Of a DNA stretch of 64,000 bases, positions 10,691 to 22,775 are shown piece after piece (position 1 is the stretch's first letter; the number at the start of each line of letters is the position of its first letter). This stretch comes from Eremophila alpestris peregrina (taxonomy: Eukaryota > Chordata > Aves > Passeriformes > Alaudidae). The position numbers were made by a program, and so were the translations under genes. The stretch is from positions 1,475,784-1,539,783 of the forward strand of contig WMCF01000006.1 of assembly GCA_009792885.1 (NCBI GenBank), read 5' to 3'. The notes under the pieces are model-generated. The model saw only the letters and a program-made list of their open reading frames with translations. It searched no databases and was not told the origin of the DNA.

Positions 10691-13600
10691 CCCTCACATT
10701 TACTGTTAAGTAAAAATCTATACTAATGACTTTGACATACGGTCTTGTTTGCACCTTAATTTGGGCAAAGACATGTCTCTAATTTTAATAACCAGATCTT
10801 AACAGTTGTGAGTTGCTTTGCAATAAACAACTTTTACATATGTTTCTTCCCTCAAATGAAGAGAATTAAACTTATTCTTCCTGTGAGAGTCAGTTCATTG
10901 TCCTGAGCTAGTTGCTAGGAAACCTCTCTGTTAATCTGTCCATTTACTGAGTTTTTATCTCTAAACCGAGCTGGTCCATTCAGTGTATCCAACCTTTTCT
11001 TCTGAAGACTTTGCACTAGAACAATTTCTAATCTGCCTGCATTTGAAATGGAGCTCACAGTTACACCCTAAGGCACTTAGCATCTAGTAAGTCTTTTGTT
11101 CCCTTCTCTTCCAGGAAAGGATTAGACTTGGGTCGATTATGACATAATTTATCATATATGCTCAAACTACAGAATCATAATGGAAAATATATATCAAATA
11201 TCATTGTTTTGTCATTGTATCAAATCCAGCTTTCATTTAATCTGCTTCTAACGCTGCTCATTTTCCACATTCATTGTCACATTTCTGCACTCCAACTGCA
11301 GTTCTTTGAATGTAGCTCCGATTTATCTTGGAAAGAGGGACAAAAAGCCAAAGAAGTTCATAATACTGGGTAGTCAGTAGAGATGGTGTGTTGACCCACA
11401 GCTCTCAACTTCTGCACTGCAAGGGCTTGGGGACTGCCTATTACTGTGCAGAGGATTCAGCCTGGATGACATGCAGTGGAGACTGTCTCTTTGCCTGGGA
11501 AGAATCTGTCTAAAATGGGTAATGAGAATATTACAAGTGATCATGATTCAACAAAAGGTTAAATCAAAGGGAAGAAAAGAGTGGGCAAACAATGACTGCC
11601 ATTGCAGGAAATCTTTTATGATGAAAGCCCAAGTGGAGTTTGGGCCACTTCTTTACTATGACTGCAGGGGTTTATCAAATTTTGATGCCTGTCATCTAAA
11701 TGTCTTGACAGTGAGAGGTGAGGATGCTTTCCTACAAAGTGGTTTTTATAAAGAAGACAGTGCTTGGAAGGTACTAAAAGCCTAAAAAGATTGTATTCTG
11801 TTTAAACTGAGAACAATAAAACAATGCTGTGTTGAATAAAAAGGGCTGAGGTTTGATCCTAAACAAGAATGACCTAGGTTGTTAATGATAGATTTTTTAA
11901 TTTAAATGAACATTTAAAATATATGTGTGTTTTTACATATAACACACAGGTTAGGGAAAATCCTGACTTATATATTACTTCATTTAGCAAAATAGCCTTT
12001 ATTAATTAAATTTGGTTAGATTAGATTGAAAAAATATTTCACAGTTGACTTTTGCTATATTTGAACAACAATGGAGTTTTTTATTTTGGTGAGTTCATCT
12101 GAAGCAAACTAATGATTATACAGAATAACCTTATGGCACTGTTATCTTTGTACCATCAACAATAAGTGAGAACTGGCAATAAAATAAAGTACTTTAAAAT
12201 AATGCTGACAATACATATTGTGATGCATTGTTGGCTTGAAACCAAATTCTGTCCATGTTGTGTTTAGAGCAATTTAAGTAGCATTTCATACAAATTCTCA
12301 GGTTTGAACATATCAAATACATCTGTCTACTGCTTGTGATGATTACAAATTGCAAATATTTGATTAAGAAGCAGCAGATTTCTTGGTTGATATATTGATA
12401 ATGGAAAATTATATTCTGAGCTCTGTCTTTTAAACATATAAGCACATTTGGAACAAAGAAGATGAAATAATTGTTATCAGTTTTGCTGTGATTAATGGTA
12501 ATATAGCAGTATCTAGGCTGGTGCAGATTGACTCGGGCATACCTGATAAAGCACATCTTTCATTTCCCCTGTCTATAAGAAATTAGAAAGGTTAGGTTTG
12601 TGAATCTTTAGGACTCATCCAGGGGGAGTGCAGACCCTTTGAGTGGCAGTATTTATGAATAGTTTGCATAGACAAGGCAAGAATTATGAAAAGAGTTGTT
12701 CTGGTGAGCTCTAGTGGCTTTGAGTGGATGCCAGAGTTTGATGGAGTATTGGGAGTGGATAGGGAGAACTGGAATCAGCTTGAAATGCTTCAGATATATC
12801 TTAAGTGTGTCTTGAATTGCTGCAAATGAGTTTGAGTAATTTTATTGAAAGAAGGTAGAAAAAGAGATGAAGTTAAGAGAATATCAGCTGTCAGGCGGTA
12901 TGTCATGTTCTAGGGTAGTTTTGTGAAATCAAGGAATTAATGAAAACATGGAAAAAGCAGTGAGAATGGGAAGGAATGAGAAAAGAGATGGCATATGAAA
13001 TGCCAAGCTTCAGGACAAAGAGGCCCACTATCCTCTTGTTGCTAAATTCATGTTCTGTATTTGAGATTTTATTACCATGAGAAAAAAGGAAGAAAAGACC
13101 TCTAGAAACTCTCTGCAGTGCAGTAGGTAACAACAAAAATGATGATTATATTTTGCTGGTTTTTCTCCCCCCTTGTGTTATATAGTTTTTTTTGGGACCT
13201 ACTTCTTATTTGTTAATGTTAATTGGAACATTTTAATTAAGAGCAGTTGTTACACAATGATTGATAAGATTCTTAGTATGTATATTGTTGGATAACATTT
13301 ATGAAGTATTTGTGTGAACATTATCTACTGTGCTGCATGCTGTGTCTTGGTTTACCAAACAAGAGACAAAGAAAGGGGGCAAGAGGTAGAGGTGAGTTTC
13401 AGGAGAGTGAAAGCTTCTTCCCATGACACTTCTCTGTAACAACACATTTGAGGTTTGCAGGTGCAAGGCCTCAAGAATAAAACCAGAAAATTGGGAGTGT
13501 AAGAATGGAAATGGAGAAGTGCTGCCAGGAAGGCTTTGGAAAGCGCTGCTACAGCAGCTGGGGAAAAAGGCTGCAGAGCTGCAAGTGTAAAATCGGCAGC

Positions 13601-13945
13601 AGTGCTCTAAATGGAAGCTGTGTTAGGAACTGATATTGATCAGTTGTTCAAACAATCGACTCTGCTGTTATAGCCCAGATTAACACTGTGCCAAGCAGTT
13701 AAATGATCCATCAGCTCCAAGTAAACAGAGAGAAGAATGAACTGTCATGAAATGTCTTTTATTTATCCCAAGATTTTTTGAATTAGAATGCTTTTTGTAA
13801 ACAAGAAAAGGTACAAAATACCACAAATCAGCAAAAATTATCTGACTGTATTTCATGACCTATTACAATCATTTTTTAACAGAAATTTGCAGGAATGTTA
13901 AGAGGCTCACATTTGCCAAAATTGTTGGTTATCTCCCTTGTCTAA

Positions 13946-13966
13946 AATAAAATAAAATAAAATAGA
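13946..13966. repeat. (AAATA)n run
   Basis: Four to five tandem AAATA units abut the 3' end of a CR1 fragment. They could have grown from the CR1 terminal repeat or be unrelated. Confidence 0.6.
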
Positions 13967-13975
13967 AGAGGTCAG

Positions 13976-14365
13976 AGGATTGTTAATGTTGAAAAAGACC
14001 TTTAAAATCGAGTCCCACCATTAACTCAGTACTGCTGTATTCACCCTTAAACCACATTCCCAGGGCCACATCCATACTCTTTTTGAACATTTCTAGGATT
14101 GGTGATTTCACCACTTCCATGGGCAGCCTGTTCCAATGCCTGACCACTCTTTCAGTGAAGAAATATTTTCTAAATCTCCCCCTGTGCAACCTGATCATTT
14201 CCCCTCAGCCTGTCACTTGTAACCTGGGACAGGAGAACAGATCCTCACCTCGCTACATCCACCTCTGAAGTAGCTCTAGTGGGCAAGGCTCAGCCTGATT
14301 ATCTCCAGGATAAACAAAATAAGATGCTGCTTACCATCTCTGTCTCCCTTACTGTCTATTAACAG
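13976..14365 (-). mobile_element. CR1 LINE fragment, 3' end, minus orientation
   Basis: On the minus strand this reads as the C-terminal end of CR1 ORF2 and the 3' UTR. The conceptual frame contains KYFFTERVVRHWNRLPMEVV and FKKSMDVALGMW, a pattern typical of CR1 tails, followed by the diverged GGTCTTTTTCAACATT-type terminus. The 5' side fades out around TCTCCAGGATAAAC. It is 5'-truncated, as is usual for CR1, and not coding for the host. Confidence 0.85.
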
Positions 14366-17300
14366 CCAAAGCCACAAGCACTTGCATGTGGTTTTTTTTT
14401 TTTTTTTGATTCTATGAAATGTTTGGAGTGTCTCTTTTAACACAGCATGAAATAAATTCCATCAGTTCACTAGAACAGTTTACGTCCTGGAAGCAACACT
14501 GTGGTCTTCATTGTGTTTTGATTTTGGTTTGGAGTTACCAGTTAAAGTCCAGAAATCTTTATTCCATTTAGTACCCTACCTAATTTACAATAACTACTTA
14601 TTGCCAAAAGACGAGATTTAAAAAAATCTTTTGCACTGCTCCTGATTGCTCAAATAGGTAACTGCTGTAGCATGACAAGTGGGCAAAACCTGATAATGAG
14701 CACAGGGCTGAAATATCTAGAGATTAGAGTTGACAGTAATGGCTGTGTTCAGCCTCTTCCATCAGCAGGAATGGATTGCAACAGACAGTGAAACAAATTG
14801 GTAGCAATGATGCTGATATGGCAGCTTTTCCCTGAACAGAAATTCACTGTGCACAGAGCTTGCCACCTTCTGCAAGGCTTCTGACAACTATTGCTGTTGT
14901 CGTCATGTGGGGAGGCAGTAGGGATGTTACATAAAACCCCTATTTAATTAACCTTGTTTGGGTTTACGTCCAATAAAGAGAAAAGACATTATTATTACCA
15001 GCCTGCAGTTTTAAAACGTAGCTCGTCCTACTTAGAAACACTTAAGAAATTTTAATCTTAAATTCTCAAATATGATAAAAATACTACAAGAAGTTAGGGA
15101 GTGACTTGAAAATACAAGGAAAAGTACAACTTGCCAAATAGTGCTTGCCAAAATTCTAGGTTAATACATTGAAATATCCAGTACTAGGCAGGAATTAAAT
15201 GCATTGTCCAATCTGTATCCAATCTGAAGTAAAACAGGAGATTTCCATCCACTTCCATGTAAACAAATAACCACTGTAAAATATAACATGACAAGTTGTA
15301 CTTATTGCTTCCCCTGGTGGCAGTTTCAGCTAAGATCAAAGGCCAAGAACATATTCAGACCAAATAACTTTCCTGTGTCTGAAAAGTCAAGGTGAGGGAC
15401 ACACCTTCAGAGCAGTGCTGTTGCTTACCAGTCTCTGAATAACCACAGTAAATTATTTTGTTTGGCTGCTATAAAAACAGTATCAGAATGGATACCAGAA
15501 TGGAATGATGATTGCTGGAATGATGATCTACTGAAAAAATCAGATATTTTTCGATGAAAAAGGGATATGTTTATGATAAAATAAGGTCAGTAGAGATTTT
15601 AGGAGAGAACATTTTGAATACAATTTTGACTAGGACTTCTAAATTTGGCACAAGGGACAAAAAATTAAAGTTATCCAAATAGAAGCAAGCAGGTCTATAC
15701 TTTCTGAGTTCATTGTATACTGTGTTGCTACAAGAAAATTTTGAAAATTCAGAGTCGCATGCAAAATTTTTTCTATTAATTGTGCAGATTATCTCTCACA
15801 GAAGCTAAAATGTTATCAAGTCTTTTGTTAGACAAAGTAGAACTTTACCATTGCCAAAGGATTCTGGTTTTATATAACCCTTGGCATTATTTTTCTTTCA
15901 TCAAATGTATTGTGAAGTTACGTAAACAGATTTGAGATGTTTTTTTCCTAGACTGCAATCTGCAGTCATTCCAGTGGAATTCAGCTGGTCCATTTTCCTT
16001 AATATTCCCTTCATGCACAAGTTGACATCCTTATCACATTTATCTTTTTGCCAGGCAAGTCCTTGAAGTACCTAAATTAGTATGGGTACTATATCATTGA
16101 TAGCTCAGTAAAGAACAGCAAAAATACCTTTGGTTTGTATAAAAAATTACTTCTCAATATGACAAATTATAGCACCATTTTTTGGTACAAAAGCTATTGA
16201 TATAATTTCATAATAAGCAAAGTAGTATTTATTAGTAAGAGGAGATTTTAATTGTAATTGTTAAGGATCATGCAATTTTAGTCAGTGAAAATTTATCTAG
16301 AGCCCAAATAAATGTTACTTTTGTGATAGCTTTTATAACACTGCATTAAGCATCAAGATGCTCATCATACTTAACACTTGTGTCTGCCACAGTGAAAGTA
16401 TGAGCACTTCAACCAGAGATGAGGGGTTTACCATGGTTTCATTATTAACAAAACCCATTTAAATAATGCTTAATTTGTCAGGCTTTAAAACGAATAAGCA
16501 AACTGCAGGCAGTCCTGAAAATATTTTTGTCTGATGAAGTATAGTGCATGCAGAAAAAATGGACATATAATTCTGTGACTTCATACACAAAAGGATATTA
16601 TTTTTCTTAAACATACTCCATTGAAAAGCATTTTGTTCAGGATCAACTCATACAATTTTGAAGTGTTTCATTCAGAAGAGCAAAATAAGGGATATAGATA
16701 GAACTCTATCAGATTCAAGTTCCTGTTTTCTTCACTCATAAACCTATGGCTTTAACACATTGTATATCTCAACTTTGAAACTGGATATGTTAAGAGATTT
16801 CATGACAGCAAAAAAGGAGTTTTATCTTCCTTTGTCCCTGGTGCCTGGTCATGCTTTAGATTTTAGTGGAGTAAAGAAATACATTTCTAACCTTTTGATA
16901 AATTTCTCATTCTTATGTAGTTAACAGAAATTATAATGAGGTACAATTAACAATATGCCACAAATGAGAAGGTATGGGAATTGTGTCAAAACACCAAAAA
17001 AATTGCTCTATTACCACAGTCACTATGACCACTTGCAAGATTTGCACCTCTCAACTGATCCAGATTCGTTTCAGGACAACGCAAAAGTCAAGATATTTTA
17101 GTCACTACTTTAAAAGAGTGCCAAATGATGTGTCATATTTTGTTACCAACAGTATTCACATAATTTCCATGATGATTGTCTTAAGAGGGCCATGTTTTGT
17201 TACTTCTGTTCTGCAGAGGAATGTTGCTCCCCACTCCTCATCCTGTCTGTAATGCGATAACAACCTTTTTCAGTCCCCTTCCACCTGATCCAAGCCTACA

Positions 17301-17724
17301 CTGCCTCTCTCTCTTTAGGATAAAAACCATAAACATCTTGACAATTAAATGATTTAGAAATGCAAGTAAAGAAATGAAAGGATTGACCATCTTGTAAAGG
17401 CAAATTGAGCTAGTCCAGTTTAAAAATATCAGGGTTTGATGCTTCAATTTGGTACTTCTTTAGAGTTGTATATTACTTCACTATTCCAACACAATTTTAA
17501 CAGTGACAAAATAGGATCTAATTATATAATATTTTGCAAAATATATAATGCCTTTATTTCCAGACTGATTCCATTTTCTGATCAGCTGAAGTTTGCTGTT
17601 AAAAACTATGTTTTAGGAAAAAAAATTGCTTACGTGCCTCTGAAAACTTTCAGATTTTTACTTAATAAACAACTTCTTTAAATCCTCTTAGTCAGTCATT
17701 TAGAAACTGAATGTTGACTCCATT
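14366..17724. other. Intron stretch, no gene seen
   Basis: AT-rich sequence with a 17-bp poly-T tract near 14,392-14,407. Open frames at 16,974-17,252 and 17,436-17,681 show no recognisable protein. I see no named repeat. Confidence 0.5.
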
Positions 17725-18063
17725 ATGAGAGACTTGTTCAGCCTGGAGGAGACAGGTGAGAGCTTGTTGTCATCTACTTCCTCATTAGGGGAAGCAAANN
17801 NNNNNNNNNNNNNNNNNNNNNNNNNNNNNNNNNNNNNNNNNNNNNNNNNNNNNNNNNNNNNNNNNNNNNNNNNNNNNNNNNNNNNNNNNNNNNGGAACAG
17901 GCTCCCCAGGGCAGTGGTCACAGCACCAGCCTGACAGAGTTCAAGAAACATTTGCAGAATATCCTCAGGCACATGGTGTGATTCTAGGGACTGTCCTGTG
18001 GAGGGTCAGAGCTGGACTTTGATGATCCTTGTGTGTCCCCTCTAACTCAGAATATTCTGTGAG
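17725..18063 (+). mobile_element. CR1 LINE 3' end, plus orientation, broken by assembly gap
   Basis: It starts with GAGACTTGTTCAGCCTGGAG and, after the N gap, continues GGAACAGGCTCCCCAGGGCA. It ends TTTGATGATCCTTGTGTGTC, then CTAACTCAGAATATTCTGTG. This is the CR1 subtype whose 3' UTR ends in AACTCAGGATATTCTATG. The 95 N replace an internal part of the repeat, so true length is uncertain. Confidence 0.85.
17799..17893. other. Assembly gap (95 N)
   Basis: Run of N inside a CR1 copy. Short-read assemblers often fail in such repeats; the N count need not be the true length. Confidence 0.99.
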
Positions 18064-19633
18064 TAGCCCTATTTCCAATTAGTAAGGCAGCAGTGACTCT
18101 CTAGCAGCACGGTGAGGAGGAGGTCTTAAACTAAAATAGCCGGTTAAATCTACCAAGTTTTGGCCAAATTTTAATCATGTCAGGACAGTTAAATCAATCA
18201 GTAATTTCAGTGAGATTTGAATGAATATTTGTCTGAATCTGGATCTTGTCTTTGATCACTTTGGATAAGCTTATTTCTATCAATTTGAGGGCTTTCTCTT
18301 GCAGAAATGATATTAATGAAGAATTCTTGAAAGAGAAAATCCTATTTTTTTCATACAATAAATGATACTAAATTAGCTTTATTTTGACATGAGATATGAA
18401 ATTACTTTGAAAATTTCGTAGCCTGTGGATTTTTCCCAGTGATTAAAAATTTCCTTTGAAGAGAGATGCTGAAATAGATGGAAAAAACCATGTAGCATGT
18501 TTTAGATTTCAATTTTTTGGGAATGACTTGAAGTCAGCCTGTAGTCATAGGGTGTTTTTTTTGAATCAAATAATGACCTTGAAGTTAAAAAAGAGTGAAA
18601 GTTTTCTTTTTTACATAAATAGTGTTGTTTTGCTAAGAACCTCCCCACTAAGATATACTTTACTAATATTGTTCAATTAAAAGGCTCATTGATGTTAACT
18701 CAAATTTTAAAAGCGTGAACCCTCCACCAAGTGGATATGAATTTCATAAAGAGTATGACTTCCATTTGGGAAAGCAGAAGAATAAATTGATTGCAGCTGA
18801 CAAGGTTTTTAATGCAAAGTTAACTTTGCTATATTGTACTCAAATTAAGTTTTAAAATTTCCTGACCTTTATGAACTTCATTTTTTTTGTTAACATAGCA
18901 TGGACATTTGATTTACATTTCATTAGTTGGAAGATTCAGTTAAATGACTATAGATTCCATTTCCAAACTTCTTCGCATTGAAAGATTTCTTTCTACTAGG
19001 AAATGTTCAAATCATTTTACATGAGAAAGGTTTGAATTACTTTATCATATCATTTGATCATATGAAACTCTTTTTGACTCAAGTGGCTATATTTGAAATT
19101 GGTGTGCATATTTTTTTCCATATGATTCTTATTGACATAAATAATACATGGTTAGGAAGTAAAGAATTACACAGTTAAGAAGTACCTCATGCAGGGGAGT
19201 TAGTAAATATAGCCCTTGCTATTCAATATCCAAACATATTCTAGGCCAGTAAAATATTGGGAGGTGGGGACATTTCAACAGCCATGTTACCTGTGAGAGA
19301 GACATCAATGCTAATGGCAGCATTCTTTCTATATTAAAATCAGCAGAAGAATGTAAGTAGGATTTGCTGAAAACTCCTTTCTGTTCCCTCACAAGGATTA
19401 CAAGTTTAATAATAGGATGTACAGGTTTAAATTTAATGTCATCTTGAAGAAAACTACCTTGAGTAGTTTTAGTAATATGTATTTTGCACCTCCTCTAGCT
19501 AACATTTCTTTCCACTATTACTGAACACAGTTATCTCTCAGTTTAGTCACAATTTGGCAAATGGGAGACATATAAATGCATGCAAATTTCTATCAGTTCC
19601 CAGCACAGAGATGACAAATGGATGGTCACTTAC
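18064..19633. other. Intron stretch, no gene seen
   Basis: AT-rich CNTN5 intron upstream (in coordinate terms) of the first Ig6 exon. Nothing recognisable, apart from small open frames at 18,456-18,680 and 18,978-19,178 that look like chance. Confidence 0.5.
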
Positions 19634-19809
19634 TGCCTTGATGCTTTCAAAGTGTCCACCTTCTTTCTCAAAGTCAATTGGCTGCCCATTGAGTGTCCAG
19701 TAGAAGGTGACATCCATTGTGCTGTCATGAAGGGCTTTGCAACTGAGGACGATGCTCTCTCCAACTGTTAACTCAATCTTCTTGGGAGTCAGCTCTATTC
19801 TTGTAGGTT
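19634..19809 (-). CDS. CNTN5: CNTN5 coding exon, first half of Ig domain 6
   Basis: The 176-bp exon follows the Ig5 exon after a 971-bp intron. It encodes (E)PTRIELTPKKIELTVGES, then IVLSCKALHDSTMDVTFYWT and LNGQPIDFEKEGGHFESIKA. The P-T-R-I start is the contactin Ig5-Ig6 linker. S-C-K supplies the first disulphide cysteine of Ig6 and F-Y-W the core tryptophan. The acceptor is CACTTCTCTTTCAAG and the donor GCA|GTAAGTG, a near-consensus 5' splice site. It starts after one base of a codon and ends in phase 0. H-F-E-S-I followed in the next exon by QASSADLMIRN matches contactin-5 as I remember it, whereas CNTN4 and CNTN1 differ here. No stop or frameshift is seen. An opposite-strand open frame at 19580-19771 is a shadow. 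Confidence 0.95.
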
Positions 19810-20780
19810 CTTGAAAGAGAAGTGTTAGGAACATTCAGATGGAAGTCTACTTGTAGTGCCAGACCAAAGTAATAGTTTTGAGTACTGCTGAGTCTTACTA
19901 CTCAGAACTTACATTTGCTCTTAGTATGAATTGCAGACAGTCAAATACTGAAATATGTTCATAATGCACACTGAAGTATGACACAGGGGATCAGAAGGTA
20001 CAGGCAGTTTCATGGAGTCAATAAGAACAATCCTAAACAGCAATCTACAGGACATCTATCTAAGATAGTTTAATTAATTAATTCTATTAGTGTCAGGAAA
20101 AGCTACTTTTTATTTTTTTATTTTTTTTTAAGGCTACAGCACCTGGAATCTTGTGATGACATGAAAATTTCGGTTTTGTCACATAAAATAATAAAGGATG
20201 CTTCCTGAATTACTAAAAAGAGGAAGAAGTTTGAAAAATGAAGTCAAAAGGCTTGAAAACCTGCAAAGAAAATCTATTAATTCAGCTGAAAAACGAAGTA
20301 AGATGGTTCAGAAATGGATTGATACTCAGTGATTGTTATTATTAATCTTCTAAGGCACTACTTTCTCTGGATTTTATATACCTACAATAATTCTTTCATT
20401 TAAAGTAATTATTATAATTATAGTAAATTATTATTTCTGCATTATAGTAATTATAATTTCTGCATTTCATGCAGAAAAAGTTAGGGGTAAGTGAGTTCCT
20501 AAAGATAGAATATGTTAAAAAGGATATTGATTCCTTTACTGATAGAATTATTTATAGTTTGAGTGATTCAGTATATATACTAATTCTTATGACACATCTA
20601 CAATATAGCAGCTGTAGTATGCAATTTGATTTGACCAGATGGAGATTAGTCCCCTTAGCTTGTTGGAAATGCTTTTTTATTCTGCCTGAAGAATGATTTT
20701 TTATGGTTGGCTGGGGATTCTAAGTAATATTTAAATATTAGTCAAAATGAATTATCATTACCATTACCATTTTTTCATAC
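19810..20780 (-). other. CNTN5: CNTN5 short intron (Ig5-Ig6)
   Basis: This 971-bp GT-AG intron lies between the Ig5 exon and the first Ig6 exon. It starts GTATGA and ends TTTCAAG on the minus strand. It is AT-rich, with imperfect TAATTATAAT-type repeats around 20,405-20,465 and a T-rich tract near 20,107-20,131. No mobile element is recognised. It is far shorter than the introns on either side. Confidence 0.85.
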
Positions 20781-20908
20781 CTTTAACAGATACTGAGGCA
20801 ATGATTTCTGCAGATCCAAATACATTTACACCTTGGCATAAGTAACGCCCTTCATCAGACTTGGAAGCATTCAGGATTCGCAGACTCCCGTGTGGAAGGA
20901 TAGTTATC
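20781..20908 (-). CDS. CNTN5: CNTN5 coding exon, second half of Ig domain 5
   Basis: Internal exon of contactin-5, a GPI-anchored neural cell-adhesion protein with six Ig and four fibronectin III domains. The 128 bp encode 42 full codons, including ITILPHGSLRILNASKSDEG and then RYLCQGVNVFGSAEIIASVS. This is the E-F-G strand part of an I-set Ig domain: the D-E-G-x-Y-x-C motif carries the second disulphide cysteine. Asn-Ala-Ser is an N-glycosylation sequon. On the minus strand the acceptor is TTTATCCTTTCCAG before the first base, and the donor is AAAG|GTATGA. The exon enters on the third base of a codon and leaves in phase 1; its last G joins AA of the next exon to make Glu (VKEPTRIEL). The frame is intact. 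Assignment to CNTN5 rather than CNTN1, 3, 4 or 6 rests on remembered family sequence, mainly in the two following exons. Confidence 0.93.
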
Positions 20909-22370
20909 CTGGAAAGGATAAATCCATAAATACATAAATATCTCTCCCATTCTTCCAGCCAAATTCTATGATGATATCTTTCAGATATAACAAATAGGAT
21001 TAAGGACTGCTGTCTCTGTAGCAAGGGATGATGAAGATGATAACTGAATTATCTTCTGTTTCAAAAAGGTTTTAATAAATCTGTTTTACTACTCCTTCCT
21101 TAACTCAAAATTTTCTCAGAAGCATCAGTGGATTAGTATCCTTTGACACTTATTAGGGGTGAATTGTAATGAAATTTTTGTAGAACAGTAAAAAAGGTAA
21201 TCCTTCATAATTTGTCTTCAAAGTTTCACCACTATATTATTGTCAAATCACATTTCAATATTAAGTACAGGCTATTCCATCTAGAAAAAAAATTACCCTA
21301 GAAATCAGATCTGAGAAGAATGGGAAGTAAAATTCAAAAGAAGACAAGAAAAAAAACTTATAAAATTAATTTTATCTGGTCAAAACATGATTTATGGCAT
21401 CACAGCACAGTGTAGCAGAGGGACTTAAATAATCTTTGCTTTTTGTAGATGGGTTTTTATTTTTTTCACTGAGTATATAATTGCAGCTCCACTATACCTC
21501 TTGGTAAATAACCCCACTAAAGCATATTCATGAGAAATGTTCAGCTGCTCACATCTAGGAGTTTCAAATTTTGTTTTTACTAACAAAATATTAATCATAA
21601 AGTCCATGAAACAGGGTGTAACTTAACACTTTTTTTCTCCTCTAAAATTACAAAGACACTGAATGAATGCTATCTTAGAGTTACAGCCCTGGAAGAGTAG
21701 TAAATAATCATGGCTCTTTTCCTGACTGAAAACTGTGAGCCTAAAAGGAATATGACAACTCTTAGATGGCCTTTACACCAAGCCCTGCTTGCAGGTGTTG
21801 TTTATCCTTTCCCAGGTTAAGTAGTGGTTATGACCCTCTTGAAGGTTTTGGAGATGTAGGCTCTGATACATGGACCCTGGATGTAGATAATCCTCAGCAA
21901 GTGCTTTCAGGTATCCCATAGAAGTGAGGGAGGACATGGGATGCTTCCTTCTCCTGTACTTGAACTCTAAGGTAAGACCTGTGTGTCAGAGGATCTAGAG
22001 TAAGTAGGTCGGTGGCTCTTCTCCAGGGATGGTTGGATTTTTAGATATACTTGTCCAAAGAGGACTTTCTGGCTGATACAGTACAGACTGACACTCCTTC
22101 TGCTGGGCATCCTCTGTGAAGTCTATGATCAGAAATCATGGAGGGTACAATGTTGTGTCTTCTCTTGAAAAGTATTTAATCAGGAGTATGGCACTTTTGG
22201 CAGGACTGGCTTGGGCTGTTCAGCAGCAAAGGAGGGAAGGAATTACATGTATAGGCTGGATGTGTTAAACGTCAAAGATGTTACCTTTGATTTATACTAG
22301 GAGTGATTTACATGGGCTTAAAATTCAATAATATGCTCAAAATAAATAATTAATATGACTGCATATCTTT

Positions 22371-22384
22371 TCTCTCTTTCTTTC

Positions 22385-22463
<79 letters not shown>

Positions 22464-22464
22464 C
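22371..22464. repeat. (TTTC)n microsatellite
   Basis: About 90 bp of TTTC units, pure for most of the length from 22,388. On the minus strand it reads AAAG/GAAA and creates a Lys-Glu-Arg repeat in an otherwise meaningless open frame. It is likely polymorphic. Confidence 0.95.
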
Positions 22465-22598
22465 TTCAAGAATAAGAATAATATCCCTTATTTTCTCGCT
22501 CTGTGAGAAATGGTGGTTTATTATCTCAGGTTTATAAACATTATGGTGGAGAAAACAGAATTTCATTCCAGTGAAAAATGTGCTTCTGTCCCCTTCAG

Positions 22599-22775
22599 AT
22601 GTGAAACCACTCACTGCTCTCAGCAGACAGCAGAAGAAAATAATAGCTTTAAAAGTGGATGGGGAAGAGGAAGGACATGTCAAATTTAGGGTTCCCCAGT
22701 ACAAACTCAGGATGCATTTCCCATCCTGCTCTAAAAAATATACACCAGTATCTGAGTCACATAATTTGTCTAAAG
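22599..22775 (+). other. Possible cryptic exon (speculative)
   Basis: A plus-strand segment sits between a strong acceptor (GTGCTTCTGTCCCCTTCAG) and a plausible donor (TCTAAAG|GTAGTT). It is 177 bp, a multiple of three, open in one frame and phase 1 at both ends. The conceptual protein includes KVDGEEEGHVKFRVPQYKLR, which I do not recognise. The same span is also open on the minus strand, so the coding signal is ambiguous. It runs antisense to CNTN5. It may be chance, a relic or a non-coding exon. Confidence 0.15.

Larger units (their letters stand above)
6451..19633 (-). other. CNTN5: CNTN5 intron between the two Ig6 exons
   Basis: A 13.2-kb GT-AG intron separates the two halves of Ig6, a split position usual for contactin Ig domains. 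It is AT-rich and contains an old CR1-like repeat (about 7.56-7.86 kb), two CR1 3' ends (13,976-14,365 minus; 17,725-18,063 plus), a pyrimidine-rich tract at 10,618-10,690, an AAATA run near 13,946, a poly-T tract near 14,392 and the assembly gap. I see no other gene in it. Short open frames here have no recognisable protein content. Confidence 0.85.

Noticed and set aside
13983..14198. 71-codon minus-strand frame
   Set aside because: C-terminal piece of CR1 ORF2 in a truncated, inactive copy.
17700..17972. Open frames containing X residues on both strands
   Set aside because: Artefact of the assembly gap inside a CR1 repeat.
19580..19771. Plus-strand open frame
   Set aside because: Antisense to the CNTN5 Ig6 exon at 19634-19809.
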